Below, piece by piece: positions 10,964 through 23,404 of a DNA stretch of 64,000 bases; the first letter of the stretch is position 1; every line of letters starts with the position of its first letter. Source of the DNA: Rhizophagus irregularis. Lineage: Eukaryota > Glomeromycota > Glomeromycetes > Glomerales > Glomeraceae. The notes under the pieces were generated by a model, which made no database searches, was not told the DNA's origin, and saw nothing but the letters and a program-made list of their open reading frames with translations. Both the position numbers and the translations under genes were made by a program. The stretch is taken from the NCBI RefSeq assembly GCF_026210795.1, contig NC_089449.1, positions 1,178,001 to 1,242,000 on the forward strand. Direction: 5' to 3'.

Positions 10964-11877
10964 TTAGACATCTAATTCTTTGGAAGTTACATAATATGCT
11001 CTACATGAAAACAAAGTAGAAATACTAAATAAAAAGAACATTATCCAACTTGAAATCATACTACCAAAATATGCTTGACATAAACTTCCGAATTCTGAAT
11101 ACCCTTCTGTTGAATAAAATTTATAATTTGGACAACTCAAACCATCAGTGGATTTGTAATATGGAATAATATTTGTTAAACCTGAAAAAAAAAATTGGTC
11201 CATCATTATGTTAAAAATCAATTAAGATTCCCACCATCAATTTTTAAAAATACTTACCAACTGATAGCCACATAGCAGTAAAGAAACTAAATAAAAAAAA
11301 TAAAACATGATAAATAATTGCTCCACAAGATGGTAGAAATTCAATAATGAATATTATACGTACATATCGCTAATAATATTTAATATGTTACTATCCGATT
11401 TTGCGCGAAATTTATGAAATAATCCGATATATAGAGCTATCTTGCAAAAGAAATTATTAGAATATAGATACAATTCAAGAATTTAAACCAAAAAGGAACT
11501 TACCGGTATCAATCCAAGTAAAAAGTATAACAAATGTGTAATAACTTTTTAAACCATAAACATCTTTTCTTTAAACAAAATCATATTAATAAAGTAATTT
11601 TTAAAATTACAGGAAAAAAATGATAATTTTCAACTTACAATTCAGTGCTAAAATAATGAGATGATGACCATCTTAATCGATTCACAAAGAATGCATTATA
11701 GTATATAAATTGCACGATTTCTAAAAATTTCAAAATATTTATTAAATAATAGAATTAGAATCAAAATTTTGAAAAAAATAACCACTTACCCAAAATCATA
11801 ATTACTCCTATGACAGCAATTTGGAGAACTCTAAATACAAAATTACATTTAGGACTTAAAACTAATTTTTTTAACAT
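10964..11877 (-). CDS. Tetraspan membrane protein, group 2 (member A)
   Basis: A multi-exon gene on the minus strand. Exon 1 (11877-11791) encodes MLKKLVLSPKCNFVFRVLQI and the first helix. Exon 2 (about 11730-11640) carries EIVQFIYYNAFF. Exon 3 (near 11575-11508) carries VYGLKSYYTFVILFTW. One or two poorly fixed exons (near 11430-11258) include FFLFSFFTAMWLSVG. The last exon encodes LTNIIPYYKSTDGLSCPNY and a fourth helix ending at KELDV. Four hydrophobic helices with an extracytoplasmic-type loop before the last one fit a MARVEL-like tetraspan; that assignment is by topology. It shares exon phases and the EI(V/I)Q and N(I/V)xP motifs with the genes at 12311-13474 and 25345-26631. No function is known; the place of exon 4 is uncertain. 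Confidence 0.65.
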
Positions 11878-12310
11878 TTCAATAAAAATACATAAAACTA
11901 AATTTTGGAATTAAATTAATAAATTATTTTTTTTATTTTTTTTTTATTAAAAAAAACACGTAAATCGCGAGAATCTTTTTCATAGACCCTTAGCCCCTTT
12001 ATAATAACTGTGTAGTGTGCAACGAACGTCTAACTGCATTAGGCTTTAATTAAGTACAAAATTTGTCATATGACGTGACCTTGTATATATATAGTATATA
12101 ATCCGATCATTTATGAATAGGAATGCTTTATATGGTCAAATGGAGAAATTATCATGATCGTTTTTTATTATGCAACTTATAAATAATTCTTGGTTCAACA
12201 AATCTATATAAGTATGCATGAGAGATAATAATAAATAATAAATAAATAAATAAATATATGTATAATTGTCTATTCCGATGTATATACAGTACATAGAAAT
12301 TTTATTTTGT

Positions 12311-13474
12311 TAAAAAATTTGTTTAAGATTAATATTTGATGAATTCCTTGGACCTAGGTCAAGTTCAAGACGATGTTGCTCATAAGGTGAAATTTTAGTG
12401 GATTCTGTGGATGGTGTCTCCTATAAATAGAAATTATGTTAGAATGAACTTTTTAAAGTCGTCGGAACGAAAAAAAAAGAAATATTACTTCATCAGTTCC
12501 CAAATTTATGCCTTTCTCAGATTCACCATCCTCAACGGCTGTATTGTTATTATCCCACCAATTTCTTGTCTTCCATAATCTTAAATACAATATTGTACTT
12601 GTAAAAAATTCTAGTATCATAAACCATCCAAATATTGTACTAAAAAGATATCCATCACATTCTACTCTCATTAAAAAATCTATATTTGAACCGAATGCTT
12701 CATTTGCGCATTCCCATTTTATTCCTTTTAATAATGGGTATACGTTCGTGAAACCTATCGAAAGGAAGGGATAAACATAAATCTTTATAATATAACGGAA
12801 AACCATCTATATAAAAACTTACCAGAAATGACCCACAAATAAAACATCACGCTGAGAATGAGGCAATAAATTTTAAATACTTTAGCTTTTATGATTAAAA
12901 CTTGAAATAAAGTGATTAAATACTGATAACTTAAACCTACAGATCAACATAGATATCAGTTTGATAAGGTCCATGATACCATCGGTGAGAGAATCGCGCA
13001 AAATAATATGCTATGACGAGAATGAAATAATATTGAAGTTGTATTTGATTTATAATTTACGAAATGTATGTTAAAATCATAAAAAGGCTTACTGGTGCTC
13101 ATTAAAGTAAGAAAAATTACTATATGGTACAATAGCTTAATGCCGTATAAATTAAACCTAGCGAGATAGAGAACATAGGGTTATATCATATTATGAAGTC
13201 ATCAGATTCAGAAAAATGAAATTAAATTATAAACTCACGTTGCAGAAGATAAATAATATGTAATAGGTTTAGAATCTTTAAGTTTTCCAATAAAAGCGAT
13301 CACTTGTATAATTTCTGCCCATAAAAACAAAATTCTTTTTTTAATGACTTTGTAATTAATATAAAAAATGACAAGATTATTTTTACCTAAAAAGCTAATA
13401 ATTATAACTGTTGAAAGTTGTAAGATTCTTATTCGGCGAAACAAATTTGGTTGCTCATGAAGCGGTTTCACCAT
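12311..13474 (-). CDS. Tetraspan membrane protein, group 2 (member B)
   Basis: Seven exons splice in frame. Exon 1 gives MVKPLHEQPNLFRRIRILQL and the first helix (donor after AGCTTTTTAG). The next carries EIIQVIAFIGKLKDSKPIT. Then come LYGIKLLYHIVIFLTLMST (helix 2), FSHRWYHGPYQTDIYVDL (loop), VMFYLWVISG (helix 3), then FTNVYPLLKGIKWECANEAF and the fourth helix YLFSTIFGWFMILEFFTSTI. A short last exon (12420-12311) encodes ETPSTESTKISPYEQHRLEL and ends LKQIF. Loop motif RWxxGPxxTD is shared with the gene at 25345. The last exon replaces a read-through frame after GTDE, chosen because the donor GTAATA and acceptor TTTATAG keep the frame. The cytosolic tail is acidic. MARVEL-like by topology; role unknown. 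Confidence 0.75.
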
Positions 13475-16400
13475 TTTTTTTTTCTCTTTTACTTTTTTTT
13501 CTATTGAACAAATTTTAAAGAATAATTTTTATAATTTTGTACAAAGTTTCTCCAGGAAACTGAAATTGACTGATACAATCGGTCAATTTTACATATATAA
13601 GATTTTAAAGAGTGTGGCTCACACAAGAAAAAGAAAAAAAAAATGGGAAAGAAGGAAAGAGGAAAGAAAATATGAGTATATGACGATTTCGTAAATCGTA
13701 AATTCTTCCAAATTTTCAAACTCGGTCCCTTAAATTTTATACAATATCCAATAATAATTATTTAATAATGAAACTTTTTGTAAGAATGTATGCAGTACAA
13801 AATTTATGTGTCATACATATGGCGGCATATAAATAACACGATCTTTATATATTGATTGATCGTAACATTTACGCGAAGATTTATCCGAATTTGGATACAA
13901 TGATAAGAAAAAAGAAAGTGGTAACAGTTCCACGGCATAGGACGTCCAAAAATGTAAATTTTAGAAAATTCCAACAATTAAAAAATTTTAATTTCAAAGA
14001 AATCTTTTTTCGTGTAAATTTATAGATAAAATGGATCACACGGCAGCCATTTTCACCAATCATATAGCTCACTAAATCTCGGTCAAATTAAAAGTCCGCA
14101 AATCCGAATAGCGTTTAGTCGGTTTTTTGGTGTTGAATTTATTGTGTAAAAATTAATTGCACAAAATTTTTGGTATTGAATTTCCTGGATACAGCAAGAT
14201 TAATAATCAATTGAATTAATTGATTTTAAAGTTCTAAAAGTTTTCTTAGACGAACTTTGTATGTCGTGTTAAATATTCAGTTCTTCGGAATTATGTATAG
14301 CCGCGTAACAATGGGTTGATCATATACCCGATCGTGTAGCGCAGATTTCACAGAGCATGAAGATACGGAAATATTCGGACAAAATTTTTATAAAAAAGTA
14401 TTATTTGCAACTCTAAGCCATCTTTCATCTTATGATAGAAAATGTTTTTTTTAGCGATCAACGAAAAAATAGATAAAAGAGAAAACTGCTAAACTGTTCA
14501 GTGTGAAAGTTACCATAGTTTCATATTATTTGGGTGCATTCTCAAATTCATTTGGATTGAATTGAGTAGACGTCTCAGATTCACAAATTAAAAATCTGAT
14601 TGAGTTGATCTAATGGATTCAGACTTTACCAATCCACGGCACCATACCACCACCATTTCACACATTATAATAATTAAATATTATCAGTTATTATTACTAA
14701 AACTTTTTTATTCTTATATGATACATTCAGACCGATAAATCAATATTATCACAGATGTTTCTTCAAAAGATGTGTCAGTTTGGTCCAAAATACAGTAACT
14801 AGCTATATCACTTACATAAGTGAAAGAATTATAATATGTCTTTGGATATTCGCTGTTTTAAATTTTTATTTAATCAAATCATTGTTTATCACTAATGTAA
14901 TAAATGTAATACAAAATGCCATAACCAGATCCATTTTATTTATGAACATGGATTGGATTATAAGAAATCCAAAAGGATCGGCAAATTAAATTTGTAAAAC
15001 GGCCCATCATTTAAAAATATCGGATTTAAAAATATCGGAATTAAAAATAGAAGCCTGAAATATATAAAGTATGTAAGAGAGTTCACCATTGCATCGTAAT
15101 TTTACAAGGTTAGATTTCGATTCGCATACAATTTGAATATTTTTTTTTTTTAGTCAAAGTCGAGTTAGTGGATTGCATATTTTTAGAACTTTTTTTTTAA
15201 AATGAGGCTAAATCGAGTAATTTTAGTATTAGTTACAGTATATCATACTGTACATACATTATAAGTGAATGAACTTTATAGGAAAATATATTATGGCTAA
15301 GAAATACGATGCAATAGAGAAATTTTTTATGAATAATACATTTAATTACAAAAGATTAAATATTTAAGTCTTACAATTATACTTTTTTTTTAATAATTAT
15401 ATATACAAGATTTATAAAATAAAATGTATAGATATATATAAAATAATTTAGCAGACAAAAACGAATTGCAATAATCTTACAAAACCACATATATAGCTTT
15501 CTGATAAAAGTCCCAAAATCATACTGTATACTTTTATAAACAGCCAAATAAGCTATTTAAAATATAAATTAATATTTAAGTGATTCCATACCAATTATGC
15601 CAGTATCTATTTTACAACTGCCCAGTTAACACCATTTTGCAATTTTGGCAGTCCTGCCATTCTAGCAACTGCGGAAATTGTTTAACATACAAATCACGTG
15701 GGTGGAAAAATTGTGAGATACTGAGGATAATATGCGCAGTAAAGTCTTGTGTGCTAAATTTTATACCTTTGTGATTAATGTACTGTATATGTTTTGATAG
15801 AAAAAGCGAGAAAGATTTAATTTGTAATTCAAGTAATGGTTATTCAACTGCTGTGTAAATGGTAGCAATCAGGTGATGATAAATGATTAATTAATGATTA
15901 ATAATTCATGATTATGACTAATATTCAGATTTAAAGAATCACAGAATATATCGGGATGATATTTACTCGTGTCTTAAAATTCAAGGAGAGATTTTTTGTT
16001 TATTCTTTTAAAATAGTGAATAATAATTATTAATAAAATTTTATAATATCATATATGAATAATGTTAATATTTTATTTAAGAATAAGAATTTATTCAATC
16101 AATGAGAACATTCATGTACTACAACCTGGTGCATGCGCAGCTGCATAATTTGTTATGTAATATTTTTTCAACTAATACATTTTATAATTTATACTGATTT
16201 ATAATAATTTCTGGGCGTTGACGAGTCGTTCATCTTTGCCTTTTATAAAAAAGTTTAAAACAACTATGACCCAAAAGTGAGACTATCAAAATCATAACAG
16301 GTAATAATTCTAGTTTATATAATAACAATCTCTGCTAAGCTAAAGTTGTAATTTCATTTCTAAAGTATGATTATATTAATAAAATGTTGTGCATAGTCTC

Positions 16401-16482
16401 TCATTCATTTATGCTTTTTTTTTACTTGCATTTCGTTACTCTTGAAAAAAAAAAGTTTTTTTTTATTTCTCATAAATCAAAA
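13475..16482. other. Intergenic region, mostly featureless
   Basis: AT-rich DNA with no convincing gene. An open stretch at 15580-15771 is slightly GC-richer and cysteine-rich in translation, but it has no family likeness and no splice context. A foldback element with ends at 14533 and 15007 is listed separately. The last 250 bases (16220-16480) are the duplicated upstream block that recurs at 21360-21640. Confidence 0.5.
14533..15007. mobile_element. Foldback-like element, about 475 bases
   Basis: The left end ggtgcattctcaaattcatt and the right end (read reversed, ggccgttttacaaatttaat) resemble each other and the ends of the element at 5538-5697. Inner words gaattgag and aacatggattgga also recur there. 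The match is imperfect and no target duplication was found. Confidence 0.35.
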
Positions 16483-17115
16483 ATGCAAGAATTTTTACAT
16501 TATTTGAGAACAATACAATTTACTTTCTCATTCGTATGCTTTTCAGTTGGTAATTATTAAAATAACATTTAATATAATAAATACATTTAAAATAATTTAT
16601 ATATATATTTTCTTTCAGATACCGTACTTGCAAGTATTCCTTCGAAAGTCCCGAGTTTGGCTTGGTTTATTCTTCCAGATCTTATTGCCCTTTTTTTAAG
16701 TGGATATTACATAATTACAATCGGAAAACAATGGAATAAAAATACAGCCAATTCGGATGTCTTTTTGAACATGTAAATATTATTTATTATATGAATAAAA
16801 AATTTTATTCGTCAAATTTTTTAATTTTTTACTTTTTTTTTTCTTAATCTAGATTTTTAATAATATTATGGATAATTTATGGTATAAATAAATAAATATA
16901 TATATATATTTATTTATTTAATTTAATTTAATTTATTAACAACATATTAATTTATTCAAGGTTCCTCAAAGGCTTATACTTTCTCAAAGGCTTATACTTT
17001 TTCCGAAGATTCGAGCGGATTTACATTGTTAACAGTCGTTTATGGATGGCTTAATGCCATATTATATATTATATCAGCAACAATCTATGCCACATATTTT
17101 AAAGTGGACTTTTAA
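16483..17115 (+). CDS. Tetraspan membrane protein, group 1 (member C)
   Basis: Four exons: MQEFLHYLRTIQFTFSFVCF (helix 1); then DTVLASIPSKVPSLAWFI with helix 2 LPDLIALFLSGYYIITIG and KQWNKNTANSDVFLN; then a 28-base micro-exon FLIILWIIYG (helix 3); then SSKAYTFSKAYTFSEDSSG and helix 4, FTLLTVVYGWLNAILYII, ending KVDF. It is about 135 residues. The GYYIITI and LWIIYG motifs and the intron phases match the genes at 34780-36992 and 53542-54478. The extracytoplasmic loop carries an in-frame duplicated SKAYTF. MARVEL-like by topology; function unknown. It heads copy 1 of a duplicated block; it is missing from copy 2. Confidence 0.75.
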
Positions 17116-17345
17116 CGATTACAAATTGTTTATTTATTTAAAGTGTGGCTAAAATAAACAAATAATAATTTTTTTTAAGTTTTTTTTTTGGGGATTTTAA
17201 AATTATTTTTTAGAATAAAAGAATTAATTTTCGAATAAAAGAATTAATAATTATAAGAAAAATGTCATATTTAAAGGGTGGAAATTTTCCCATCTAAAAA
17301 AAAATCATCAATCTTTTCTTTGAAAAATCAGAACATACTTTAATA

Positions 17346-18736
17346 ATGTCTCAAAGCAAAAAACTTATCGTTGTAAGCGGTGCTACCGGTAAATGTTTAT
17401 TTTTATTTTATTTTATTTTATTCGCTCATTTCATGATATTTTTAACACTTATCACAATTAATTAGGTGCTCAGGGTGGATCCGTTGTTAATTCGCTTCTC
17501 GCTACCGGACATTACAAAATTAGAGCATTAACTCGTAAACCAGATTCAGAAAAAGCAAAAGCGTTAAAATCTAAAGGAGTTGAAGTATTTAAATGTGATT
17601 TATCCAATAAGGATGATGTTAAAGAGGCTTTAACAGGTGCTGATATTGCTTGGATCGTTACTAATTTCTGGGATCCAGTAAGTAAATTAATAATAAGAAT
17701 AATAATAATTTATGTAACAATGAGAAATTTTTAAAATTTTATGTAAACTTTAGTCGATTGTTGGTCAAGATGTTAAGGAAGAAGAAAGACAAGGTAAAAT
17801 GATTGCCGACATTGCTAAAGAAGTAGGAGTTAACTGGTTAATTTACAGGTGAATATTTAATAATCGTTACATTCTTTAATTCTGGAAAAAAGCTTTATAC
17901 TTAAAATAAAAATTTCATATAGTTCTCTTCCTGATACTACTACTGAATCTGAAGGAAAGTACTCCGAAATTATTCACTTTGCTGGCAAAAATCGCGTAGA
18001 ACAGTACATTAGGAAATCAGGAATTCCAAATGTAACATTTGCCTATCTCGGTTTCTACTCCCAAAATTTTGGAGTTTTCGTACCACAGGTTGAAAAAGAC
18101 AATGAAGTTGTGCTCTTGTTTCCTTACTTAGAGGAAACCGATAAGCTTCCTATGATTGATACTGAGAATGATACTGGTGTATGTATTAATTTAATGATTT
18201 TTTTCCTTATGTAAACAAACAAATTGAAAAAAAAATCATTTTTTTATAGCCAATTGTTGCAAAAATTATTGAGGAAGGACCTGAAAAATGGAATGGTAAA
18301 AAAGTTCCCGTTGCTGCTGAATACGCTACTTTGAAATCTATTGCTGAATCATTTACTAAAGGTAATTATTAAAACTTTTTTTGAATTTTTTTTAAAAAAA
18401 AAATTAAATAAAATTATTTTCAAATCTAGCTACTGGGAAAACTTATAAAATAAAGACTCTACAAGATGATGAAATCGCAAAAGAAACCCCGTTTTTGAAC
18501 AACGAAGAAGCTAAACAAATGGTAATTTCGGTATTAATAAAATCATATTGAATTCTTTTATTCCAACTTGCTAAATAAATTTTCGTTCTTATTTTATTTT
18601 ATAGTACAAATGGTTCAAAGAATTTGGATATTATGGAAAGGATACTGAAGTTAGTGATCTTTCTACTGCTAAGAAATTACACCCAAGTATTAAAACTTTT
18701 GAGCAATTTGTAACTCAGAATTACGGAAAGGCTTAA
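17346..18736 (+). CDS. NmrA-like NAD(P)-binding protein, copy 1
   Basis: Seven exons give about 305 residues. The start MSQSKKLIVVSGATG leads into AQGGSVVNSLLATGHYKIRA, so the glycine-rich dinucleotide motif GATGAQGGS spans the first intron. Further family marks are RALTRKPDSEKAKALKSKGV (arginine-rich NADP-binding edge), GADIAWIVTNFWDP and LIYSSLPDTT in place of a catalytic YxxxK, then RVEQYIRKSGIPNVTF and YLGFYSQNF. NmrA-like proteins are atypical short-chain dehydrogenases that sense NADPH/NADP rather than catalyse; the yeast-type nitrogen regulator NmrA and human HSCARG are relatives. It is cytosolic or nuclear, with no targeting signal. It is duplicated at 21761-23187, about 4.4 kb downstream, same strand. 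Confidence 0.9.
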
Positions 18737-18954
18737 AAAAATACTTTCCTTTTTTTGCCCTTAATGTAACTATTTTTTTTTTGAAATATAAATAAAATGT
18801 AACCGTTTTAAGTTTTTTTTAATGATCGTGAAATGGATGAATTTATTTCCATTTGGAAATTCTTTCCCACTAATTAACTTAAAAAAGTCAAGTTGTTATT
18901 ATAAATAACTTTACACGCTAATATGATGCACATAAAACCCTTTTTTTTTTTCAA

Positions 18955-19200
18955 TTGATCTAAGGTTCACCTAAAGGGTTATACTTTATCGATTATGAAC
19001 TCTGGTTTTTTTAATGTATTGTCCGTATTTGAAGATAAAGGAAATTTTCGAAGTTTAGACTTTTTAGTAATTCAATATATATTTATAATTAAATTTAATT
19101 CAGAAAGAACTTTATATTCATCTTTTAATTTTATAAGGTTTAGCATTTCTGTTTACTGTTATCTAGATTTACAGTAGCAACATTAGAATTAGTATTAGAT
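18955..19200 (+). pseudogene. GNA1 relic
   Basis: The frame LKGYTLSIMNSGFFNVL and SVFEDKGNFRS corresponds to YTLRPLSIDDYELGFFEVL and SVFEDIGNLSKD of the intact GNA1 gene at 23405-24423. It then jumps directly to the sequence of that gene's second intron (agtaattcaatatatattta). The middle of exon 1, nearly all of exon 2 and every later exon are lost. It lies the same distance after NmrA copy 1 as GNA1 does after copy 2, confirming that both belong to one duplicated block. Confidence 0.8.
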
Positions 19201-19716
19201 TGTACAAAAAATGTGAATATATCATTATTTCAGTGACTATATCATTCCCGTAAGCGTCTTGTCTCTCAACAACGTTAAGACAATGTAACACTAAACAACT
19301 ACGATTACAAAATTATTTTTTCCTTTTCAAATGAGAGAAAGATTCTAAACTATGGTGCTGGATAAACATATTCACATCTACCATTATCATAGTCCTGTTC
19401 TTCGTGCCGTTCTCATTTCTTAAAACTATCTTTAAAGAGTTGAAATAATCTGACGGTCATAACATTTATAACACTCGACCCACTCAATCTTTGATGCGTA
19501 CAGATAGCTTTTATTTTTTTTATGAGTTTGCACTATCGCTACCGTTAATGCCAAGTTTGAAATGAAGGAAATGTTCTACTACTTTGAATTAATTTGTCTA
19601 GTAAATATTCTAATAAAAAAAAATTATATTTACGCTAAATAATATAATGTAATAAAAAAGCATTATATATATATTCTATTTAATTTTTAGCATTAGCAAA
19701 CAAGAACACTCATTGA
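19201..19716. other. Intergenic, nothing recognised
   Basis: AT-rich DNA without coding character between the GNA1 relic and the broken nuclease-like gene. Confidence 0.4.
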
Positions 19717-20766
19717 TGAAACTTAAAATTCCAAATCTAAAAACAAGTCCAAATCAAATCCATGGGTCATTGCTGCGGTAAGAGGATGAAGAGTTGGATC
19801 TCCATCGAAAAGCTCAGTGCCCTGAATGTTCACAATATATGTTCCAATACCAGCCATATTGCAAGCGGAATAATTATTGCCAGTAATTGGGTCAGTGAGT
19901 CCACCTCCAATGATGTTATTTAAAGGAACACCCATGGTGTTGGTAATATAGTTTAAAGTTGTTCTCTCCGGACTCGTTGTCCAAAACCAACTGGAATCAG
20001 CGGGGTCGAGCTTGTTCGTAAGAATTTTGCGGCAATTAAAACCAAAGTATTGTTTACTCTAGGTTGGAATATTTTAATTACCAATACGATTTGGGATTGT
20101 TGTGCGCAGAGAAAAATAAAGAGCCACTTTTTGGTGGTGATCAGGAAGACTTTGAGTGTTGCAAACTTCGATGATCATTGACGGATACGGATTTCCCAAG
20201 TTATCTGACGCTGCACTAGGTAGTGGCCGATTTCGTTTTTTTGGTCTGACCCAAGAATCGGACTCCTTTGAAGAATTTGCGCCCAGAATAAAAGTCGCAG
20301 CAGTTCCATACCTCAAATTTTGATGATCCAAGCATATAATTCATCCATGATAATTCCTGCTGCGGTTGAATGAGGAGAGGTAGGTACCTCATATGCTTTA
20401 ATCGTACCGTTATTTAAATATATACGAACTGGAAGGTTTGGGCCACTGTCACGATATTGAAGATAGCTATCAAGCGATACATTTGTTTTTAGAATGATTT
20501 CTCTTGATCCAGTGTATTGTTCCGCTGACTCTACTTAGGGTAAAGCAAGAAGGTGGTCTTTAGTAATTTTCTTTTTCTCAGGTTGTGAAGGTGAGTTGAT
20601 GATGTTATCTCGTGTATCTGTAGTCTGGGAAGCTTGAGAACTAGCCTAAGAACGAGCCTGAGAACGGGTGAAATAAGGACTATAACGAACTGAATTTGAA
20701 AAGTGCACGTTAATATTAATAGACTTATCGGATAGAAAAAATTATAAACCTTACCGTACTTTTCAT
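19717..20766 (-). pseudogene. Broken Uma2/PD-(D/E)XK-like nuclease gene
   Basis: Minus strand. A possible first exon MKST (20766) precedes a low-complexity N-terminus rich in S, Q and R (YSPYFTRSQ), then SREIILKTNVSLDSYLQY, ELYAWI, then RPLPSAASDNLGNPYPSMII with EVCNTQSLPDHHQKVALYF and SLRTTI, then IVLVIKIFQP and VNNTLVLIAAKF. The order PSMIIEV, K, YF, VLVIKIF resembles the Uma2 branch of the PD-(D/E)XK nuclease fold. The parts lie in different frames with at least three breaks, so no full protein can be made. GC content is clearly above its surroundings. It sits inside the duplicated block between the GNA1 relic and NmrA copy 2. Confidence 0.65.
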
Positions 20767-21760
20767 AAAATTTTTTTTTAAAAAAAAAAGGGGGTGCATT
20801 TATAAAAAGAAAAAAAAATTATCAGCCAATTATTCTAGAGCTATCATGTGATATTGACTGATAAAAAAATATATTCTTATCTAGCCAGTACTTTATCACC
20901 AGTATCATATTTACGCCACTTGATTTTAATACTATGATATCATATTTTTTATTTAATCAATAAGAACTACTTTGTATCATATTACTAATAATTATTTACT
21001 AATTTATACTATTTTGTAAATGCGCAGCAAGTAATTTTACAAATATAGCATTTGGTGATGTCAATCAAAGATAAAACTTTAATGATACTAATATTATTGA
21101 GTGAGCTGTAATTAGTTAGTCAAATTCTTTTATTATTTTAACTATGTTCAAAAATAGCGTAATGTAAATTTTTTCACTAATACACAAATTATACATAAAT
21201 TGTGGGTGTATTTTAAATTAAATTTTGTGCATAACTAAGTTGAAAGTAAATTTCAATAATATGATTTTCTAACAAGGATGGGAAAAGAAAGATAAACAAC
21301 GCAACGATTGCGAATTGCTCAAAAAATTCAAATATTAAGATATTTATTAATATAAATCTTTTTCATTGGGCGTTGTCGGACAAATTCCGAGAAAATTGTT
21401 AATCTTTGCCTTTTTATCAAAACAGCTAATTCATTTTTGTAAAAAATAATCATCTCGCTCGATAACAGGTATAGTTCAAGTTTATTTCATTTATCTGCTA
21501 AGCTAAAGTTGTTAAAAAATCATTTAAAATATGAAATTTTTGATTATATTAATAATTTATGCTTTTTCTGTTTGCGTTTCGTTACTCTTGGAAAAATCTT
21601 TTTTCTATTTCTTGTAAAAAATTTAATTAATTTTTTGATTAATAATACAAGAAAAATGGCATATTTAAAGGGTAGAAATGCTCCCATCAAAAGAATCATC
21701 AATCTATTCCTTGAAAAATCGAAATAATCTTTTTTTTTTGAAAGAACACACACTTTAATA
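20767..21760. other. Upstream block of NmrA copy 2 with the tetraspan deleted
   Basis: Positions 21360-21640 match 16220-16475 (upstream of the tetraspan gene C; shared words gggcgttg, aatctttgcc, ctgctaagctaaagttgt, atttcgttactcttg). Positions 21650-21720 match 17258-17325 (aagaaaaatggcatatttaa). The intervening tetraspan gene is absent. The rest, 20767-21350, is AT-rich and featureless. Confidence 0.7.
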
Positions 21761-23187
21761 ATGTCTCAAAACAAAAAACCTTTAATCGTTGTAAGCGGTG
21801 CTACTGGTAATATATATTTTTATTTCATTCATTTATCTCGGGATATTTTTTAATATATTTCTGATCGCTAACTCTAATTAATTAGGTGTTCAGGGTGGAT
21901 CCGTTGTTAATTCGCTTCTTGCTACTGGACATTACAAAATTCGAGGATTAACTCGTAAACCAGATTCAGAAAAAGCAAAAGCGTTGGAATCTAAAGGAGT
22001 TGAAATATTTAAATGTGATTTATCTAACAAGGATGATGTTAAAAATGCTTTAAAAGGTGCTGATATTGCTTGGATCGTTACCAATTTCTGGGATCCAGTA
22101 AGTAAATTAATAATAAGAATAATAATAATTTATGTAACAATGAGAAATTTTTAAAATTTTATGTAAACTTTAGTCAATTGTTGGTCAAGATTCTAAGGAA
22201 GAGGAAAGACAAGGCAAAATGATTGCCGATATTGTTAAAGAAGAAGGAATTAACTGGTTAATTTACAGGTAAATATATAATCATTACATTCTTTACATTC
22301 TTTATCTTTGGTTCGAAAGTTGAAAAGCTTTACGCCTAAAATAGTTCTCTCCCTGATACCACCGCTGAATCTGGAGGAAAATACACTGAGATTTATCACT
22401 TTGCTGGTAAAAATCGCGTAGAACAGTACATTAGGAAATTAGGAATTCCAAATGTAACATTTATCTACCTCGGTTTCTATTATCAAAATTTTGGAAATTT
22501 CATACCTATGGTTCAGAAAGAAAATGGGGAAATTGAACTCATGGTTCCTTATTTAGAAGAGAATGATAAGCTTCCTTTGATTGATGCTGAAAATGATACC
22601 GGAGTACGTAATAATTTAATAAATATATATTTTTTTATTATGTAAATAAACAAATTGACAAACCCTTGAAAATAAAAATCATCTTTTTTATAGCCAATTG
22701 TTGCAAAAATTATTGAGGAAGGACCCGATAAATGGAATGGTAAAAAGGTTCCCGTTGCTGCTGACTATATTACTTTGAAATATCTTACTGAATCATTGAT
22801 TAAAGGTAATTATTAAATAATTCTTTTTAAAATTTGTAAAAAAAAATCAATAAAATAAATTATTTTAATCTAGCAACCGGAAAAACTTATAAATTAAAAA
22901 CTTTACGTGAAGATGATGAAATTGCCAAAGAATTCCCATACTTTAGCAATGAAGATTTTAAACAAACGGTAATTTTTATAATATTAATCTTTTTGAATTC
23001 ATGTTCCAAACTTGCTAAATAAAATTTCGTTCTTTTTCAATTTTCTTTTTTTTAGTTCAAATGGTTCAAAGAATTTGGATATTATGGAAAGGATAGTGAA
23101 GTTAATGATATTTCTATTGCTAAAAAATTACATCCAAATATTCAAACTTATGAACAATATGTAATTAAGAATTACGAGAAGGCTTAA
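21761..23187 (+). CDS. NmrA-like NAD(P)-binding protein, copy 2
   Basis: Seven exons at the same positions as copy 1, about 305 residues and closely similar. It starts MSQNKKPLIVVSGATG, continues VQGGSVVNSLLATGHYKIRG and LTRKPDSEKAKALESKGVEI, then GADIAWIVTNFWDP, LIYSSLPDTTAESGGKYTE, RVEQYIRKLGIPNVTFIY and NGEIELMVPYLEENDK. The GATGVQGGS dinucleotide loop is kept and no reading-frame damage is seen. Differences from copy 1 cluster in the C-terminal half (FKWFKEFGYYGKDSEV against YKWFKEFGYYGKDTEV). Its second intron is base-for-base the same as that of copy 1 although other introns have diverged. Intact GNA1 follows 218 bases downstream on the same strand. Confidence 0.9.
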
Positions 23188-23404
23188 AAATAATTTGTCT
23201 ACATTTTTGCCCTTATGTAACTATCATGACTATTTTTGAAGTATAAATAAAATGTGTAACCGTTTAAATTTTCAATGATCATGTAATGGATGAATTTATT
23301 TCCATTTGGAAACTCTTTCCCAACCAAGTATAAATTATCGTTTCCAATTTCCTTATAAAAAGTCAAGTTTATCTATAAATTTTAAAATAATTTTACATTC
23401 TAAT

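Noticed and set aside
12508-12774. Plus-strand frame opposite tetraspan B
   Set aside because: Antisense shadow of the real minus-strand exon, which has conserved motifs and splice joints.
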